Shown: positions 12,050 to 25,596 of the stretch, in pieces
Layout of the letters: every line of letters begins with the position of its first letter
How positions within the stretch are numbered: position 1 is the stretch's first letter
DNA from: Chamaecyparis obtusa
Lineage: Eukaryota > Streptophyta > Pinopsida > Cupressales > Cupressaceae
DNA length: 64,000 bases
NCBI GenBank assembly: GCA_027943335.1
Contig: BSBK01002799.1
Location: 639,001 to 703,000, forward strand
Direction: 5' to 3'
Program-made: the position numbers and the translations under genes
The notes under the pieces: model-generated
Database searches by the model: none
Told to the model about the DNA's origin: nothing
What the model saw: only the letters and a program-made list of their open reading frames with translations

Positions 12050-12437
12050 TCTCCCCCATTGGCATTGATGGCAACATACATGAAAAACATCCAATGTTCC
12101 AAAAATCCAATACTGCAACACTACTGCTCTTACAAACATTTCAAATATTCTTCATCAAGAAAATCTTGCTTCGTTTTCCTATTCAGTTCTCTCCAACAGA
12201 TGGTAGAGATGGTTTTTCATGTACACTTCTCACCCATTGACATCAATGAAAAAAATTTCATCACTATGTCAACAACTCAATGTCAAAAGGCACTGTTCAG
12301 AAAATACATTCTCAAGAGTCCTCATGACTTAGCTCAGATACACATACTCCCCCATAGAGGAAGTACCAACATCCAATCTAGAAGAAAGATAGGGCTCATA
12401 TACAACTAGATGGATGAAACCAACTGCATCATTACTC

Positions 12438-15400
12438 AAAAGTAGGTTGGGGCATAACCCCAAGCATACCTCTTAGATACTCAAACGTATCCTTAGGAAA
12501 AGGCTTTGTAAATATGTCTACTATCTACTCCTTTGTGCTTATGTATTCCAATCTTACTTCTTTCTTAGCAACTTTCTCTCTTACAACATGATACTTGATC
12601 TCTAGATGCTTAGTCTTAGAATGCAATACATGATTCTTAGACATACTAATTGTACTGGTCTTGTCACAATGTATGACAATAGGTTCAACAAACTTAATTT
12701 CAATATCCTTCAGCATCTGCTTCATCCAAATTATCTAGTTACAATTGTTTGCTACTGCTACATACTCTACTTCTGCTGTACTCTGTGAAATACAATTCTG
12801 CTTCTTGATTATCCAAGAAACTAATCTTCCTCCAAGAAAAAAGGCTCCACCACTGGTGCTTTTCTTATCATCAACACTACCTCTGCAATTAGCATATGTA
12901 TATGCACATAGGGTAAAAGCATCAGATTTTTCATACCATAATCCATAGTCCATTGTGCCTCTTAAATATCTCAGTATCCTCTTTACTGCTGCATAATGTG
13001 ACTCTCTAGGTTTAGCTTGAAATATTGCTACCATTCCAACTGAATGTGCTATATCAGGTCTAGTATGTGTCAAATACTACAATCCTCCAATTATGGATTT
13101 GTATTTCTTCTGTTCAACTATCGGTGTCTCATCTTTACTAGATAGTTTATGTCCTGTAACCATAGGTGTTCCAAGCGGTTTACAGTTCTCCATTACAAAT
13201 ATTTTCAGCAAATCATTCAAGTACTTTGTCTAACTTACAAAGATACCATCATTGTTCTGTGTTATTTGTAATCCCAAAAAGTATTTCATCTCTCCAATCA
13301 TACTCATTTTAAATTCAACTTTCATTTCATCAGTAAATTTGTCACTAGCTTCATCTTCTCCTCCAAAAATAATGTCATCAACAAAAATAACTATAACTAA
13401 CAATCCATTTTCAATTTCTTTTGTGTATAAATTACTATCAGTTATTCCTTTAGTAAACCCAATTTCAACAAATACTTATCCAGTCTTGCATACCAAGTTC
13501 TAGGTGCTTGCTTTAGTCCATATAATGCTTTCTTCAGTTTACATACCATGTCTCCTTCTGGAGTCAAAGGAAAACCTTCAGGTTGCTCAATGTAGACTTC
13601 TACTTTCAATTCACCATTCAAAAATGTAGACTTCACATCCATCTGATACACTTTGAATTTCTTAAAAGCCGCATAGGCCAAAAACATTCTTACTTCTTCA
13701 ATTCTTGCTATAGGTGCAAAAGTTTCTTCATTGTCAATTCCTTCTTGCTACAAGTATCCCTTACATACCAATCTTTCTTTGTTTCTCCTTGTTCATTCAT
13801 CTTGTTTCTAAATACCCATTTAGTTCCAATCACATTCTTGTCTTTAGGTCTAGGGACCAATTCCCATGTCTTGTTCTTTTCAATTTGATCTAGTTCTTCT
13901 TTCATAGCATTAATCCAATGTTCATCTTCACAAGCTTCACTAGTAGATTTAGGTTCAATTTGAGAAATCAAACATAAATGTACCTTATTCTGAGTCAGAA
14001 CTCCTTTGTCCAAACTTCCAATAACTTGTTCAATAGGATGATGTCTTGATATATACCTATTCGGTGTCATAGTCTCAGATCTTGCTTCGACTATAGATTC
14101 TTCTCTAGATTCCTCTTTGGTTTCTTCAACATGACTTTCATTCAACAATTCACTGTCAGTCTCATAGAATAATTTAGTAGTTTCAATGTTAGGTTGAGGA
14201 TTAGTCTCTTCATCAAATTCATAATCAAGCATTCTATCCTAAATTTTAAAATTTTCATCAACTTTAACATTTGCGCTCTCAACAATAGTCTTAGTTCTCT
14301 TATTGTAACATCTATATGCTTTTCTTTTCAAAGAATGTCCAAGAAAAATTCCTTCATCACTTCTAGGATCAAACTTTCCAATATCATCATCTCTCTTTAT
14401 ATAACATTTTCTTCCAAAAATTCTAAAATAATTAACTGAGGGTGCATGTCCAAACCATAATTCATAAGGTGTCTTGTTTGTGTCTGCTCTGATTTGTACT
14501 CTGTTCATTGTATATAATACTGTATTCATTGCTTCTCTCCAAAATGTCTTCACCAAATCATTCTCAAATAACATAGCTCTTGCTGCTTCAGTTATTGACC
14601 TATTTCTTCTTTCTGCAATACCATTTTATTTAGGTGTTCTAAGGGCTTAAAACTATCTCTTAATACCATTCACTTCACAAAAAGTGTTAAACTCTCTAGA
14701 TGTAGATTCTCCACCTCTATCAGATCTCAAACATTTAATCTTCATTCCAGATTCATTCTCAACTTTATTCTTAATAATCTTAAACTTATCAAATGCTTCA
14801 GATTTTTCTTTCAAAAATGCAATGCACATCATTCTTGTAAAATCATCAACAAGAATCATAAAATACCTTTCTCCATAGAATCCTCTAGTCCTGGTAGGAC
14901 CGCTCAAGTCTGTATGAATAATCTCCAACTTCTATGCTGATGTGAACTTCTTACTAGGGAATGAACTTCTCTTTTGCTGAGCCATCACACATTCTTTGCA
15001 AATCATGTTAGTAGGCCTCATAATTTTAGGTGAATCCCTTACTTCAAGTGTAGTACTTACTTTCACAATGTTATCAAAGTTTATATTACAAAACCTTCTA
15101 TTCCATAACCAACTGTCATCAATTTTAGTAATCAAACATGTCATCTTAGTAAGATTCAACTGAAATACATTACCTCTAGTTCTAGATCCAGTTCCAATCA
15201 GATTTCCATCTTTATCCTTTATCACACATGTTTTCTCAGTAAACCAAACTTGATATCCCTTATCCACTAATTGTCCAATACTCAAAAGATTATGTTTCAA
15301 TCCATCAACAAAGTAAACATCATCAGTGTTAGTCTTTCCATCAAGAGTAATAGATCCTATACCTTTAATCAAACAAAGTGCATTATTTCCAACTCTCACA

Positions 15401-16545
15401 ACTCCTCCATCATAATTGTTAAACTTTATGAACTTCTTCATGTCACTAGTCATATGATGTGAACAACCACTATCTATAATCCAATCAACTTTCTTTTCAA
15501 CTTGGGAAACTAAGGCTTTTTGTTCTTTAAGATCAGTTTCAGGATTCTCTTCTTTAATTGCTACAAATCCTATTTCATCATTATTCTCACTATCACTTTC
15601 ACTCAAAGTTCTTTCTATACTAGCTTCAAGATCTTCATCATTAGCATAATAACATTCCTTAGATCTTCTAGGCTTGAAATTGTTTCTATACTTTTTAACT
15701 CTCTTAGGACATTTAGATGCAAAATGACCATATTCCTGACAAGTCCAACATTTAAAAATGTTCTTACCATCTGGTTCTCTTTTCACAAGAAAGGCAATAC
15801 CTTCTTCAATCTTCTTATCTTCTTCATTTCTAGATCTGACGCTGCTGGCATAATCTCCACTCACACTGGTACTTCTTGACAAAGTAGGATGGATACTAAG
15901 AGCACTAAGTGTTGTCTCCATTCTAGGTAAGTCTCCTAACAATCTTAGGTTCATCTCTACTGCTTGCAATCTTCCAAGAAGAGTTTCTCTTGTAAAATTT
16001 TCTATACAAGGTATAACTTGTTCAATCATCTATGTTGTCTGCTTAAATATAGGAGTCAATATCTTCAAAATTTTTCATATCACTTCATTCTCTATCTTTG
16101 TTCCTCCACAAGATTTTATTCCTAAAATAATTTATGACATTCTACCAATATAGCTTCTAACAAATTCATCTTCCATCATTCTTATATCTTCAAATGCACA
16201 AATCCAATTATGTAATCTAGCTCTTTTTGCATGTTCATCACCTTCAAAAGTCGAGTGTAAGGCTTTCTAAATTTCATGAGCTTTCTTCAAAAATTTTACC
16301 TGACTGTATTCATTCTTCAGAAGTGCTATCAAAAGTGCTTCTCTTGCAAGTATGTTACACATGAATAGATCTAGCTCATCTTTAGATCCCGTCTCAAGAT
16401 TATCTTCTTCAATGATAGTCTTCTCATTCTTTGTGATCAACCAATAACCTGGTCCTAAACATAGTAGATGTGTCTTCATCTTCTCTTTCTAACTGTCAAA
16501 ATTTACTCCATCAAACTTAGGGCTTTCTTTCCTGAAATTTTCCAT
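12438..16545 (-). pseudogene. Cop-D gag-pol polyprotein remnant
   Basis: Reading right to left from the ATG at 16545, gag contains a UBN2-like region (KALHSTFEGDEHAKRARLHN) and a CCHC knuckle, CWTCQEYGHFASKC, near 15730. Protease has WIIDSGCSHHMT near 15480. The integrase zinc region has both histidines changed to Asn (WNRRFCNINF), while CKEC is kept. The integrase core shows HTDLSGP and RSDRGGE. RT shows a [19 protein letters not shown] region, [13 protein letters not shown] and an FVDDIIFGGE catalytic box near 13410. RNase H (about 12740-13070) shows RPDIAHSVGMV, YANCRGSVDDKKSTSG and QSTAEVEY. The frames change several times and stops are present, so no intact polyprotein is made. Confidence 0.9.
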
Positions 16546-16588
16546 GGATCTCCTTAAGCTGTTAAACTTTTCTTTCAAGGACCTGCTA

Positions 16589-16599
16589 CTCTGATACCA
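16589..16599 (-). promoter_or_regulatory. Primer-binding site of Cop-D (tRNA-Met type)
   Basis: The complement reads TGGTATCAGAG two bases inside the 5' LTR, the usual plant copia initiator-tRNA-Met primer site. Confidence 0.9.
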
Positions 16600-16601
16600 A
16601 T

Positions 16602-17801
16602 TGTTAGAAAGTAAAGCCCACCAAGATAACTAAGAGGGGGGGGGGTGAATCATATATCAGATAATTATAACCCTTATCAACTTCAACAACATTTAACCAT
16701 GTAAGAAATATAATTACCAACCATAGAAAGATATTCATACACAATGACACAATAACACAAGATATGTTGACTAGGGAACCTCTTGATCAAAGAGTAAACC
16801 CCGATGGGAATGATGCCCAAAAAAGATGCACTAATATGAATATTCCTTATGAAAGGATGGACTTTATTAGGAGTCTTATGAAATACATTCAGTACATATG
16901 AATCCTTGTTAGGAGATTTTGAATCCCTGTTAAAAGATTCTAACCCTGTTAGGAGTTATGGAAGACAGAGGGACCCACTGCCCAAATAGCTAGAGGGTAA
17001 GATCACTAAACACACTATCCAAATGACCTTAAGATTATTTAGAAGAATAATATGAAATATGTTACCTCCTCATTGTGCCAAACCACACTCTCTGTTACAC
17101 CAGATCTCAATTCCAGATCTTTGTACTTCGCATGTCTTCCTTCACAATTTCGCTTTCGCAACTTCATTAGCTCTTTTCTTCACTTTGTACATTCATTCGC
17201 ATTCAACCATACCATTCTCACATTCCTTTCCACATCTTGCACATTACAACAAGGAAAAACATTCCTTCCTTTATACCACACTTAAATAATTACAAATGAG
17301 TCGGCACACAAATACAAAATAAAAGTTTCCACATGCTACATCAAAATTACACAAAAACTGTCAGCTTCCAAATACAATAACTCTTCACTCATGTGACCTC
17401 AAAGTTTGTGCTATGAACCACATCACTAGAAATGTGTATCAAATTTCTCTTTAACTGTGCAAAACCAGATTCCATCCCGATTAGGAGATCTCATCCGATT
17501 TCCACAAACCGCTACTCAGGAACATTGCCTGAATACTGCTTCCACTAAAATGCTCATAATTTTCATAAATAAATGAATTACTGTCTGTGCTCTTAACCAT
17601 AGATATATAACATATCAAAGAGTAAAACCTCAACATCGCATAGCTTCAACTACAATATCCCACATGTGCTAATCAAAACACTATCCGCTTCTCTGTTAGT
17701 CTCCAGAAGATCACTGTGTTGACATCAGTGACAATCATAGTCATGAATGTAACAAAAACCGCTACAGAATGAGTACCAACATCTAGCATTCATTCCTAAC
17801 A
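16602..17801 (-). repeat. Cop-D 5' LTR
   Basis: Partner of 10846-12049. It ends at 17801 in CTAACA and is followed by the TSD copy AAGAG (17802-17806). Differences from its partner are mainly transitions, and the G-run is shorter here. Confidence 0.95.
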
Positions 17802-17806
17802 AAGAG

Positions 17807-18342
17807 AAGATAGAATGTTCCACTTTTCTCCATAATTTACTGTCAACTCTTACGATTTATGGAATTTGTTAATATTATTTGTATCTTGTTTCCCTTCAAG
17901 TTTTAGATGCCCCTCCTATAGAAAATGTATGATTATAATTGCTATAGTTAAACACTAGTTGATTGGTTACATACAATAGTAGAAATTTTAATTTAAATAA
18001 GTTTGTGCCAACCTAATTGGACACGATAGTGTAAATGGAATTCACAAAAATATTGTTGAATGTCTTACGATGTTCCATTGTGTTCCATGTGGTGTTTCCA
18101 TATCTTTCTAATGCTACTTGTTGATTGAATTGAATGATTGAGATGATAAGTAGGTGTCTGGTTGATTTGCATTTATTGCAACATTGCTTTACAAATAATC
18201 GGTAAAGTGAAAAGATAGATTGATATTTTATATTACCGAGATGCATAATTTATTGGAATTATTTGATAAGGTACATCTTTTTATTTGGGACTATAGGATA
18301 ACTGATCTACTTGATTCACCCCTCCTCTCACTTATTCTAATA
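17807..18342 (+). repeat. Cop-E 5' LTR, right part
   Basis: Continues the LTR interrupted by Cop-D and ends CTAATA at 18342, two bases before the PBS TGGTATCAGAGC (18345-18356). The expected CA end is changed to TA. Confidence 0.75.
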
Positions 18343-18344
18343 AT

Positions 18345-18356
18345 TGGTATCAGAGC
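18345..18356 (+). promoter_or_regulatory. Primer-binding site of Cop-E (tRNA-Met type)
   Basis: TGGTATCAGAGC lies immediately downstream of the LTR end, matching the 3' end of initiator tRNA-Met as in most plant copia elements. Confidence 0.9.
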
Positions 18357-18435
18357 TTATTGGTTGCTTGGGACAAAGTTTTAAGGTCTTGAGTAGAAAT
18401 ATTACAAGATATATAAGAGGGAAGTGCTGTAGCTA

Positions 18436-18907
18436 AATAAGGAAAACTTTACTACATGGAAAAACCAAATGAGACTTCACATATCTGGAATTGGAGAATC
18501 TGCTATACACTTATTGGAAAATGGCTACATTCAACCAACAGTTGCACCTTTGACTCTTGATCACTTGAGAGACCGACATGAACACAATATTACTATGATA
18601 AAGACTATTGTTGCTCTATCTGATGTTGAATTTGAGGATTTCAAGGATTGCACTACTACAAAGAAAATGTGGGATAAACTTGCTCTAGTTTATGGTGGTG
18701 ATATAAATGTGATGAGATCCAGAGCCAAAAGCCTGAGAGGTAGATTTGATGACATAAAGATGAAGGAAGGAGAGAATATTACATAGTATACAAACCAAAT
18801 CAAAGAAGTAGTTAATGTTATCTAAGGAGCTAGTGGTATCATTTCTGAGGACACAGTGATAAGTAAAATACTAAGAACAAAGACAACTAAGATTACAAAG
18901 ATAAGGG
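18436..18907 (+). pseudogene. Cop-E gag, N-terminal part
   Basis: ENFTTWKNQMRLHISGIGES leads into a copia gag (UBN2-type) domain with CTTTKKMWDKLALVYGGD and MRSRAKSLRGRFDDIKMKEG. In-frame TAG and TAA follow at about 18784 and 18822. After ISKILRT (near 18875) the frame jumps to DYKDKG, which normally lies just before the protease region. An internal deletion has therefore removed the gag C-terminus with its zinc knuckle. Tat-C interrupts the sequence at 18908 and it resumes at 28542. Confidence 0.8.
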
Positions 18908-20184
18908 TGTAGACTAGGCTATCTATATCTATTTTTGAAAGGCTAAGACAAGAAAACATTAGGTTTTAATCTAACATTATATCAATTCAAAACAAAAACA
19001 TCTAAGCTAAGCCACCTTAGATAGAGCCTAAACAGGTGCACCCAAGCACTGTTTGATTTGCTCTTGCTTAGGGGATGTGGGTGTGCTCTCTAAGCACTGG
19101 GAACATATTCTAATGCATACTAACATGGATTGAGATTCATGAAAACCCCAAAAATGGCACAATATTGGGTAGAACACCCAAAATTGCCCCTAAGGCTTCA
19201 AGAACTCAAATATTTATGCAAAACTAGATGCTTAAATAGATTTTAAAACCCAAAATAAGTGTGAGAATGATGCATAAACAATAATGAAACTAAGTTAATC
19301 CATTATGGCTAAGCTATGATGTGCTAAAAAAAGCTTGAAGAAAACAATGAAATCTAACAATTAGTTGATTTTAAGCTATGATCTAACATGAAAATGGCAT
19401 TATAAGATTACTATTACTTGAAAAGAAATTGGATGGATTTCTCTTAGAAAAGAGAGTATTTATAGGATTTCCTAAGGGGTTGGGTTAGGAGGATAGGTTA
19501 GGGTTTGAGTCAAGGGGATAAGGATGAAGACTTTATAGAAGAGTCTAGGCTTTTCTAGGGATAATAGGAATTTAGGAGATAAATAAAGATTTATTTATCT
19601 CAAAGGCTTTAATGAGTTTGAGGCTCATTAGGGGAAGGGTTTGACTAGGAGTCAAAGGAGACTTAGATTAGCTTACAGAAAGTAGGTAATTTCCCCTAAA
19701 TGGGTTTAGGGAAGGATTAGGAAAGTTCTAGAAGAGTCTAGAGTTTTTCCTAGGGTAATTTAGGGATTGGGGATTAATATTTAATCTTAATTAAATATTC
19801 TTGAGTTGGGATTAGGGTTAAGAAATGATGGGATTAGCCTTTAATCAAAATTGAAGAGGGATTAGAAGATTCTAGAAGAGGCTAGTGGTCTTTAGGAATT
19901 TGGCAAGGTTTTGGGGAAAAAATAAATAAATTATTTATTTTGGGATTTTTGGTCAATTTATTAATTAAATAATTAATAAATAGGGAGATAATGTTTAAAT
20001 AAGATTTAAACATTTTTGGGAGGGATTCCTTAATTAAATATTTTTAATTAAGGTAAAGGGATTTAATGACATAAAAATAAATTAATTAATTAAATAAATA
20101 AATAATTAATAAATGATGATGTCATCAGGGGTTTTTCAAAAAATAAAAATACTTTATTTTCTAAAGAATTTTTAGGTGTCTACA
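18908..20184 (-). repeat. Tat-C 3' LTR
   Basis: Matches 27215-28541. It ends GTGTCTACA on the plus strand and is followed by TTTTTCCCCTCTTT, the complement of the polypurine tract. It is about 50 bases shorter than its partner, partly from a gap near 19200 where the partner has GATGTTGAAATGAAGATTAA. Confidence 0.95.
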
Positions 20185-22535
20185 TTTTTCCCCTCTTTGA
20201 TGCGATGCCGCAAGTGGCATGGCGTCAAAGACAAGAAAATAAAATGCCCAATGCTAGAATTGGAAGAATAAGGGGTTGTGCCCCCTCGAGAAAATACCGC
20301 AAGGAATAAACGTTGTAGAATTTTCTCAAAAGGAAACAAAGAAAGAAGGACCTAGGAAGAAGGGAAGATAAATAACTAGACTTCCAAGAGCAAAGATGGG
20401 TGAATGCAAGATGAGATGGAATGCAAAATGTAGGATGCAGCTAGATGAGGATGCAAGATGCAAGATTAATCTATATGATGCAGAATGTAGGGGATTTGGG
20501 GAAGCTCCAAGTGCAAATGTGGAGAGCACAACCTAGTTTAATATAGAAATGCTAGAGACCTGCCAAGGATACTAGGATCACGAGGCCTTGTCACCAGCAT
20601 TGCATAGGACTGACGCTAAAAAGACACGCAGGGTTGCCCCGGCATCACGTATGAACCCAAGAGGAAGCATGTGCTGGAAACGATGTTGAAGAAACCACAA
20701 ACACATGACTAACTCACAGGCAGAAGCAAACAATCAAAAGACCATACCCTAGATTGTCCTCATTTTCTGCACACCATAATATAAAGGATCATGGTGACTT
20801 TAAGTAGAGAACAATGAGAAGCCGTAAAAAGATAAATAAGACCCAAAGGACAAAATCCAAGGTCACAATGAGAACTCCAAAAAGACATCCTTTGCCAAGG
20901 AGAGAGATTTGATTTGACTAATTGATTGATGGTGGGAATATTGGTCTGAACGTGTGGAAGGATGCATCGACATGGACCTGGTGTGATTGGTGGAAGATTA
21001 GTTCTAACAGGAGGAAGAATACATCTTCAAGGACCCACTGATTGATGAGAGAATGAGGGTTGTTGTTCACTGGCAAATGATGAAGTCAAAGAATAATCAT
21101 AGTGATCAAGAAGAGTTGACAATTGATGTTGTTGAAGTACAAAGCTGGGTAGGACAAGATCAAATGCTCCTGCAGGACTGACAAGGATATGTACAACAAA
21201 AAGGGACGATATATACAATGGACAGGAAAAGATATTTACAACTGATATGTATAGAAGCTCAGGATTTGGGATGTACAAAGAACTTGGGGATGAAGCTGAA
21301 ACTCCAAAGATATGCAAGACGATGCCCCAGTTGGGATGGAAGGCCAAGATGGACTAGTGATGGATGATGTGTCTTGAAATGACATGAATCTTGGGAAGGA
21401 CATATCCCAATGATGATGATTGGATTGAGATCAAGGTTAGCTACAAGACTAAGGATGTGATTTGATTGGTTGGCTTGATCTTGGATGTTGGATTTTGGAT
21501 AGCTAGAGGATGTGGATAGGATTGGAAGATGTTGGAAGAATGCTAGCAATAGTTGGATATGGATGGATGGCATTGGATTCCATGAAAGATAGCCTATAGC
21601 TAGATACCAATGACAAGGGAAGATACCAGGTGATGGAAAGATGGAGGAAATGCTTAGGATGAGGATGATGGAACTGCTAGGAGATTTGGATGGAGGAAGA
21701 TTTGGATTTGGATGGAAGAATGCTTGAGGATTGGATAGAGGAAGATCTGAGGAGATTGGATGGCAGATTTTCTTGAGGATTGAAAGATGGAATGCTGGAG
21801 GAACTACTGAGGGATCTAGATAGAGGAATGCTTGGGCAGATTGGATGGTGGATTTGCTTAAGGATTTGGGAGATGGAAGATTTTGAATGAAAGATAATCT
21901 CCAAGGAATATTTAATAAGGAATAAGATGCCCCCTGCTTAGGATAGTTCATTCATTTTAGAGGCATTAGGATGGGGTATGATTCGACAAAAGATATGCTA
22001 ACAAGAGGATGAGGAAGGTAGATGGAAGATAGGATGAATGGATTGGATAGAGGATATGTAGCTAAAAGGTGTGATGGATGCCAAGAAAGTGCCCAAAAGC
22101 ATGTATACTGGGTAGTCTTTGTTTTGTCATCAAGATCCAAAGGAGGATGAAGGAGGTGAGAGACAAATGGGATGGAGGAGATGTTGGATAAGATGGTGAT
22201 AGAAGGGAATGGCCCCCAACTACAGAAAGGAATTGGGAGGACCTACACATGATGCATGTTTGCTAGGTTTTCACCATGGTACTTGTCCAAGGTTCTTGAA
22301 TTGCCAAGTTTTCACCATAGGATGCATGTTTTTCTCTTTTTCTTTTCTTTTTTGATATTTTTATCTTGATTTTTTTTTCCAATTTTTATGGATTTTCTGA
22401 TTTTCTGCACATTAGATGCTGATCTTCTGATTTTTTGATGACTCTCTGATTTGGTGCTATCATGTTTGCTGACTTTCTTCACTGATCTTTCTGATGTGCT
22501 TGGATGTTGGTACAACTTTATGAAGATGGAGGGAT
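20185..22535 (-). other. Tat-C 3' internal region without recognisable genes
   Basis: After the polypurine-tract complement (20185-20198) the region is a GATGG/GGAAGAT-biased purine-rich stretch on the plus strand. It gives several proline-, serine- and leucine-rich open frames on the minus strand (for example 21951-21259), with no domain I recognise. Base composition rather than selection may keep them open. Confidence 0.5.
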
Positions 22536-25096
22536 TTATGCAAAGGCATGGATGAGATGGGGTAGGTGGGAAACATGGTGGTAGAAAGTGTTTGGATGGA
22601 AAGATGGGAAGTGATCATGATAGGGGGATGATGTCAGGACCAACATTATCACATGTTGCAAGGAAGATGGATGAAGTGGATGGGTTTCAGAAGATAGAGG
22701 TAGATAGGATGGAGGATTTATGCTAGGAGATTTCAGATCTTGGGGACCCAAAATAGATTGAGGAGATGGAGGAGAAGACTGAGTAGCTAGGGGATTAGCA
22801 ACTTTGGATGCCATTGTGGATGTTTCTTTTAGATGCATTACATCTTTTTTCTTTGGGATCCACATCATTTTTGCTTTAGCGTTGGTGGGCCTTTGTGGCT
22901 GTTGGTATGCATCAGATTTTGCTTTTTCTTTGCTGGGCCTTTGTGGCCATGTAGTAGATTTTTCTTGTGCTTTTCTAGGCCTTTGTGGCCATTGGGATGC
23001 ATTGGATTTCTTGATTGGATTTTTCTTTGGTTGAGCATGTCGTTTAGACTGGACATGGCAATCTTTGGATTTTTGTGGATATTTCCCTTTATTCATATTG
23101 GATATGGCATCCAAATTGTAGGGAGCATCGGAGTGAATATGAGGAGATGTGTGGGATGGAGGAAATATGGATGGAGAGATGGAAGGAGATTGGCAGATAG
23201 GATATGTGGGAATGTACCTTTGTTTATCTTGACTAGGGATGCTTGGATTTTGGATGAAGGTCTGAGTAGGATAAGATGGGGGATGATATTTTGGGATGTA
23301 AGGGCCCAAAATGGATTTGGTGTGTGGAGGATATGTGCTGGTAGATTTTGGGACATAGGGACCTAAAATGGATTTGGAGGATGAAGGAGGAATGTGATAG
23401 GTTGTCCTGGGTTGTAATGATGGAGGAGGAGGAATAGCATTTTATGCTTTGGAAGATGTGATGGTGGGTTTGGAAGGATGCATGAATTTAGCTTTAGTTG
23501 TACCAACATTTTTGGGGGAAGTGCCTTCTTCTGATGTGTGACCAATTCCACATAACTTTGGATGTTTCTTGTCTTGGATAGGATCCAAATTTCCTTGTTC
23601 ATGGATGCCAAGGCCTTTGCCTTAATAATTCCATTTCTCAAGCATTTTATCTAGACAAGGATATTTTTGACTTGGGGAATAAGATAAGCATCTAGTTTCT
23701 GGTTCCCTGATGGACTTGATATGAAGCTGATTGCTTCTGCTTCAAGTGGGCTACCTCTGACAAACGTAAGTGGACCAAGAGGATAGATTGCTGGTAGCTG
23801 GATAATTTGGATCAGAGGATCCTCAAGAGGAGAGGATGGGATGATGGGATCTTGACTGGGATTGGGAGATAGTAACAGATCTTGAGATGGAGGAATAGGG
23901 ATTGTAGGACCTTGGATTGGAAGAATTGGGATTGTAGGATTTTGGATTGGGGGTGATGGAAGCAATAGAACATGTGATGGGGGAAGTGAAGGGATTGGAT
24001 CTTGATTTTCTTTTGTGAGTATTTCAACATGCTTTTGGGAAAGATCTTGACATGATAGGATTTGTGTGGATAGAGTGTTGGGGGATGCATGGATGGACTC
24101 TTCAGATGGGGTGGATGGAAGGATGGGAGATTCTATAGCTGTGATGTCTGGAAGAAGGAAGAACTCATGGGACTCACTAGATGTGCTTTGGATAATGCTA
24201 GGAGGAGGTGATGTTAGTGGGGATTAGATGAAAACTTCAGATGGAAGGGACTCAATGATGCTAGGAGATGGAAGAGGATCAATGTACAGAAGATAGATGA
24301 CAGATGGGAGTGATGGATGGGCCTCATAAATGATGGCTTCACATGAAGTGTTGAGATAGCTTGGCTCTTCAACTCTAGGAGTGGGATTTGTTGTTGGCTT
24401 CCTTGTAAAAATCCTTGGAGACTTTTGTGGTGAAAAAGGATTAGAAGATGGAGGAGATGGAGAACTAGGATAGTCCTCACATGATGATGGGGTGGAAGAT
24501 GGTGAACCTATTTGAGGGGATGATGGTGCTGAAGAAGTAGAGGTGATGGATCAAGGTATGGGATATGAAGTGGTTTGAAGGATGCACTCTACTTGTGGGA
24601 GGGGATTTTTGGAAATGTGGTTTGGAATAGAAGATGGTGGATTGAGATAGGATGGAGGATTGGGGAAAAGGATTGGAAGACTTGGTGTTTAGTTTTGAAA
24701 GGGTTTTGGAGGATAAATGGATGGAGGTTTTAGATAAGGGAAGTAGTGTGAAGTGTTTTGAGGGGATGGTGGTGATTGGGATATGACCATAGCAGGAGAT
24801 GGAGGTATGAAGGATGCATATGGAGGATGTGTAGGTTTAAGATAGGGATAAGTTGTGGATGGATAAGATAATAGATTTTCCTTGCTGAGGACATGAAAGG
24901 GAGTGCTAGTGGATAAGCGTGAAGGCATGATAGGATATTTTGGAGGAATGATTGGATGCTGAAAGATGTTTGGGGCAAGCTTTCTAGGATTTTCAAAGTA
25001 TTTATTGTGATGTACAAGGCTTTTATCATCATTGGGATAGGATGGAGTGGGAGAAGATACATAATAACCAAACTCATCATAATAGTTTTGAGACAT
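22536..25096 (-). pseudogene. Tat-C proline/serine-rich open region
   Basis: From an ATG at 25096 (MSQNYYDEFGYYVSSPTPSY) a proline-, serine- and isoleucine-rich protein can be followed for about 850 codons, interrupted by stops near 24689, 24540 and 23645 and by frame changes. Parts include short repeats such as NPTIPILPIQGPTIPIPPSQ (23900 region), a basic linker (KGKYPQKSKDCHVQSKRHAQ) and three copies of a WPQRPxKAxxK repeat near 22870-23010. No gag, protease or envelope family is recognised. It is in the sense orientation of the element, where Tat elements often carry an extra ORF, but its role is unknown. Confidence 0.45.
22870..23015 (-). repeat. Short coding repeat (PQRP units)
   Basis: Three imperfect units of 14-16 codons begin with PQRP (WPQRPRKAQEKSTT, WPQRPSKEKAKSDAY, QPQRPTNAKAK). 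On the plus strand each shows GGCCTTTGTGG. Confidence 0.8.
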
Positions 25097-25596
25097 GCTG
25101 ACTGGTAGATGAGTTTGGATAAGGATGAAGGACAAAGATGGATTGGAAGACTAAGACTCAGATTGGGATGACTAACAGCATCAGACTTAGGTTTGGATTT
25201 GGCTCAAGTTTGGAAGAAAACTGACTCTAGAGGAAGACAGACAAGGGGATGGGGGATGACCAAGATGACTTTGCTAACCTAGGATAGGAGAAAAGGATGA
25301 CAAGACTAGATTGAATATGACTGGAAGACCATGATTTGAGATTCTAAAAGCTTTGGACATTTTTGGGATTTTGGGAGGATTTGGACTAACATGGCTATTC
25401 TGAGTATCTTGAACCAGGTTGTAGATCAGTTTGATGTTTTTCCAATGGCAAAGGATAGATTTCAACAAATATTTTCAGATAAGCAATCTCTACAAGGGAC
25501 AAAGCAACCTTGTGGGATACAAACAAGATAACTGACTTTGATAAAGCTTTGAAAAGTGTATGTTCCAACAATGTTTTCACAGAGTATTTGACTGTC

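Larger units (their letters stand above)
10846..17801 (-). mobile_element. Cop-D: complete Ty1/copia element (6956 bp), minus strand
   Basis: Two LTRs (10846-12049, 1204 bp, and 16602-17801, 1200 bp) start TGTTAG and end CTAACA on the plus strand. They are flanked by the perfect 5-bp TSD AAGAG. A tRNA-Met PBS lies beside the right LTR and a polypurine tract beside the left one, so the element reads right to left. Gag-pol order is gag, protease, integrase, RT, RNase H, as in Ty1/copia. It inserted into the 5' LTR of Cop-E. Stops and frameshifts are scattered, so it is structurally complete but not coding-competent. Confidence 0.95.

Noticed and set aside
22804..23366. Plus-strand open frames opposite the Tat-C proline-rich region
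   Set aside because: They are rich in Phe, Trp and Cys and mirror the purine bias of the other strand. The sense strand of the element is minus, so these are shadows.
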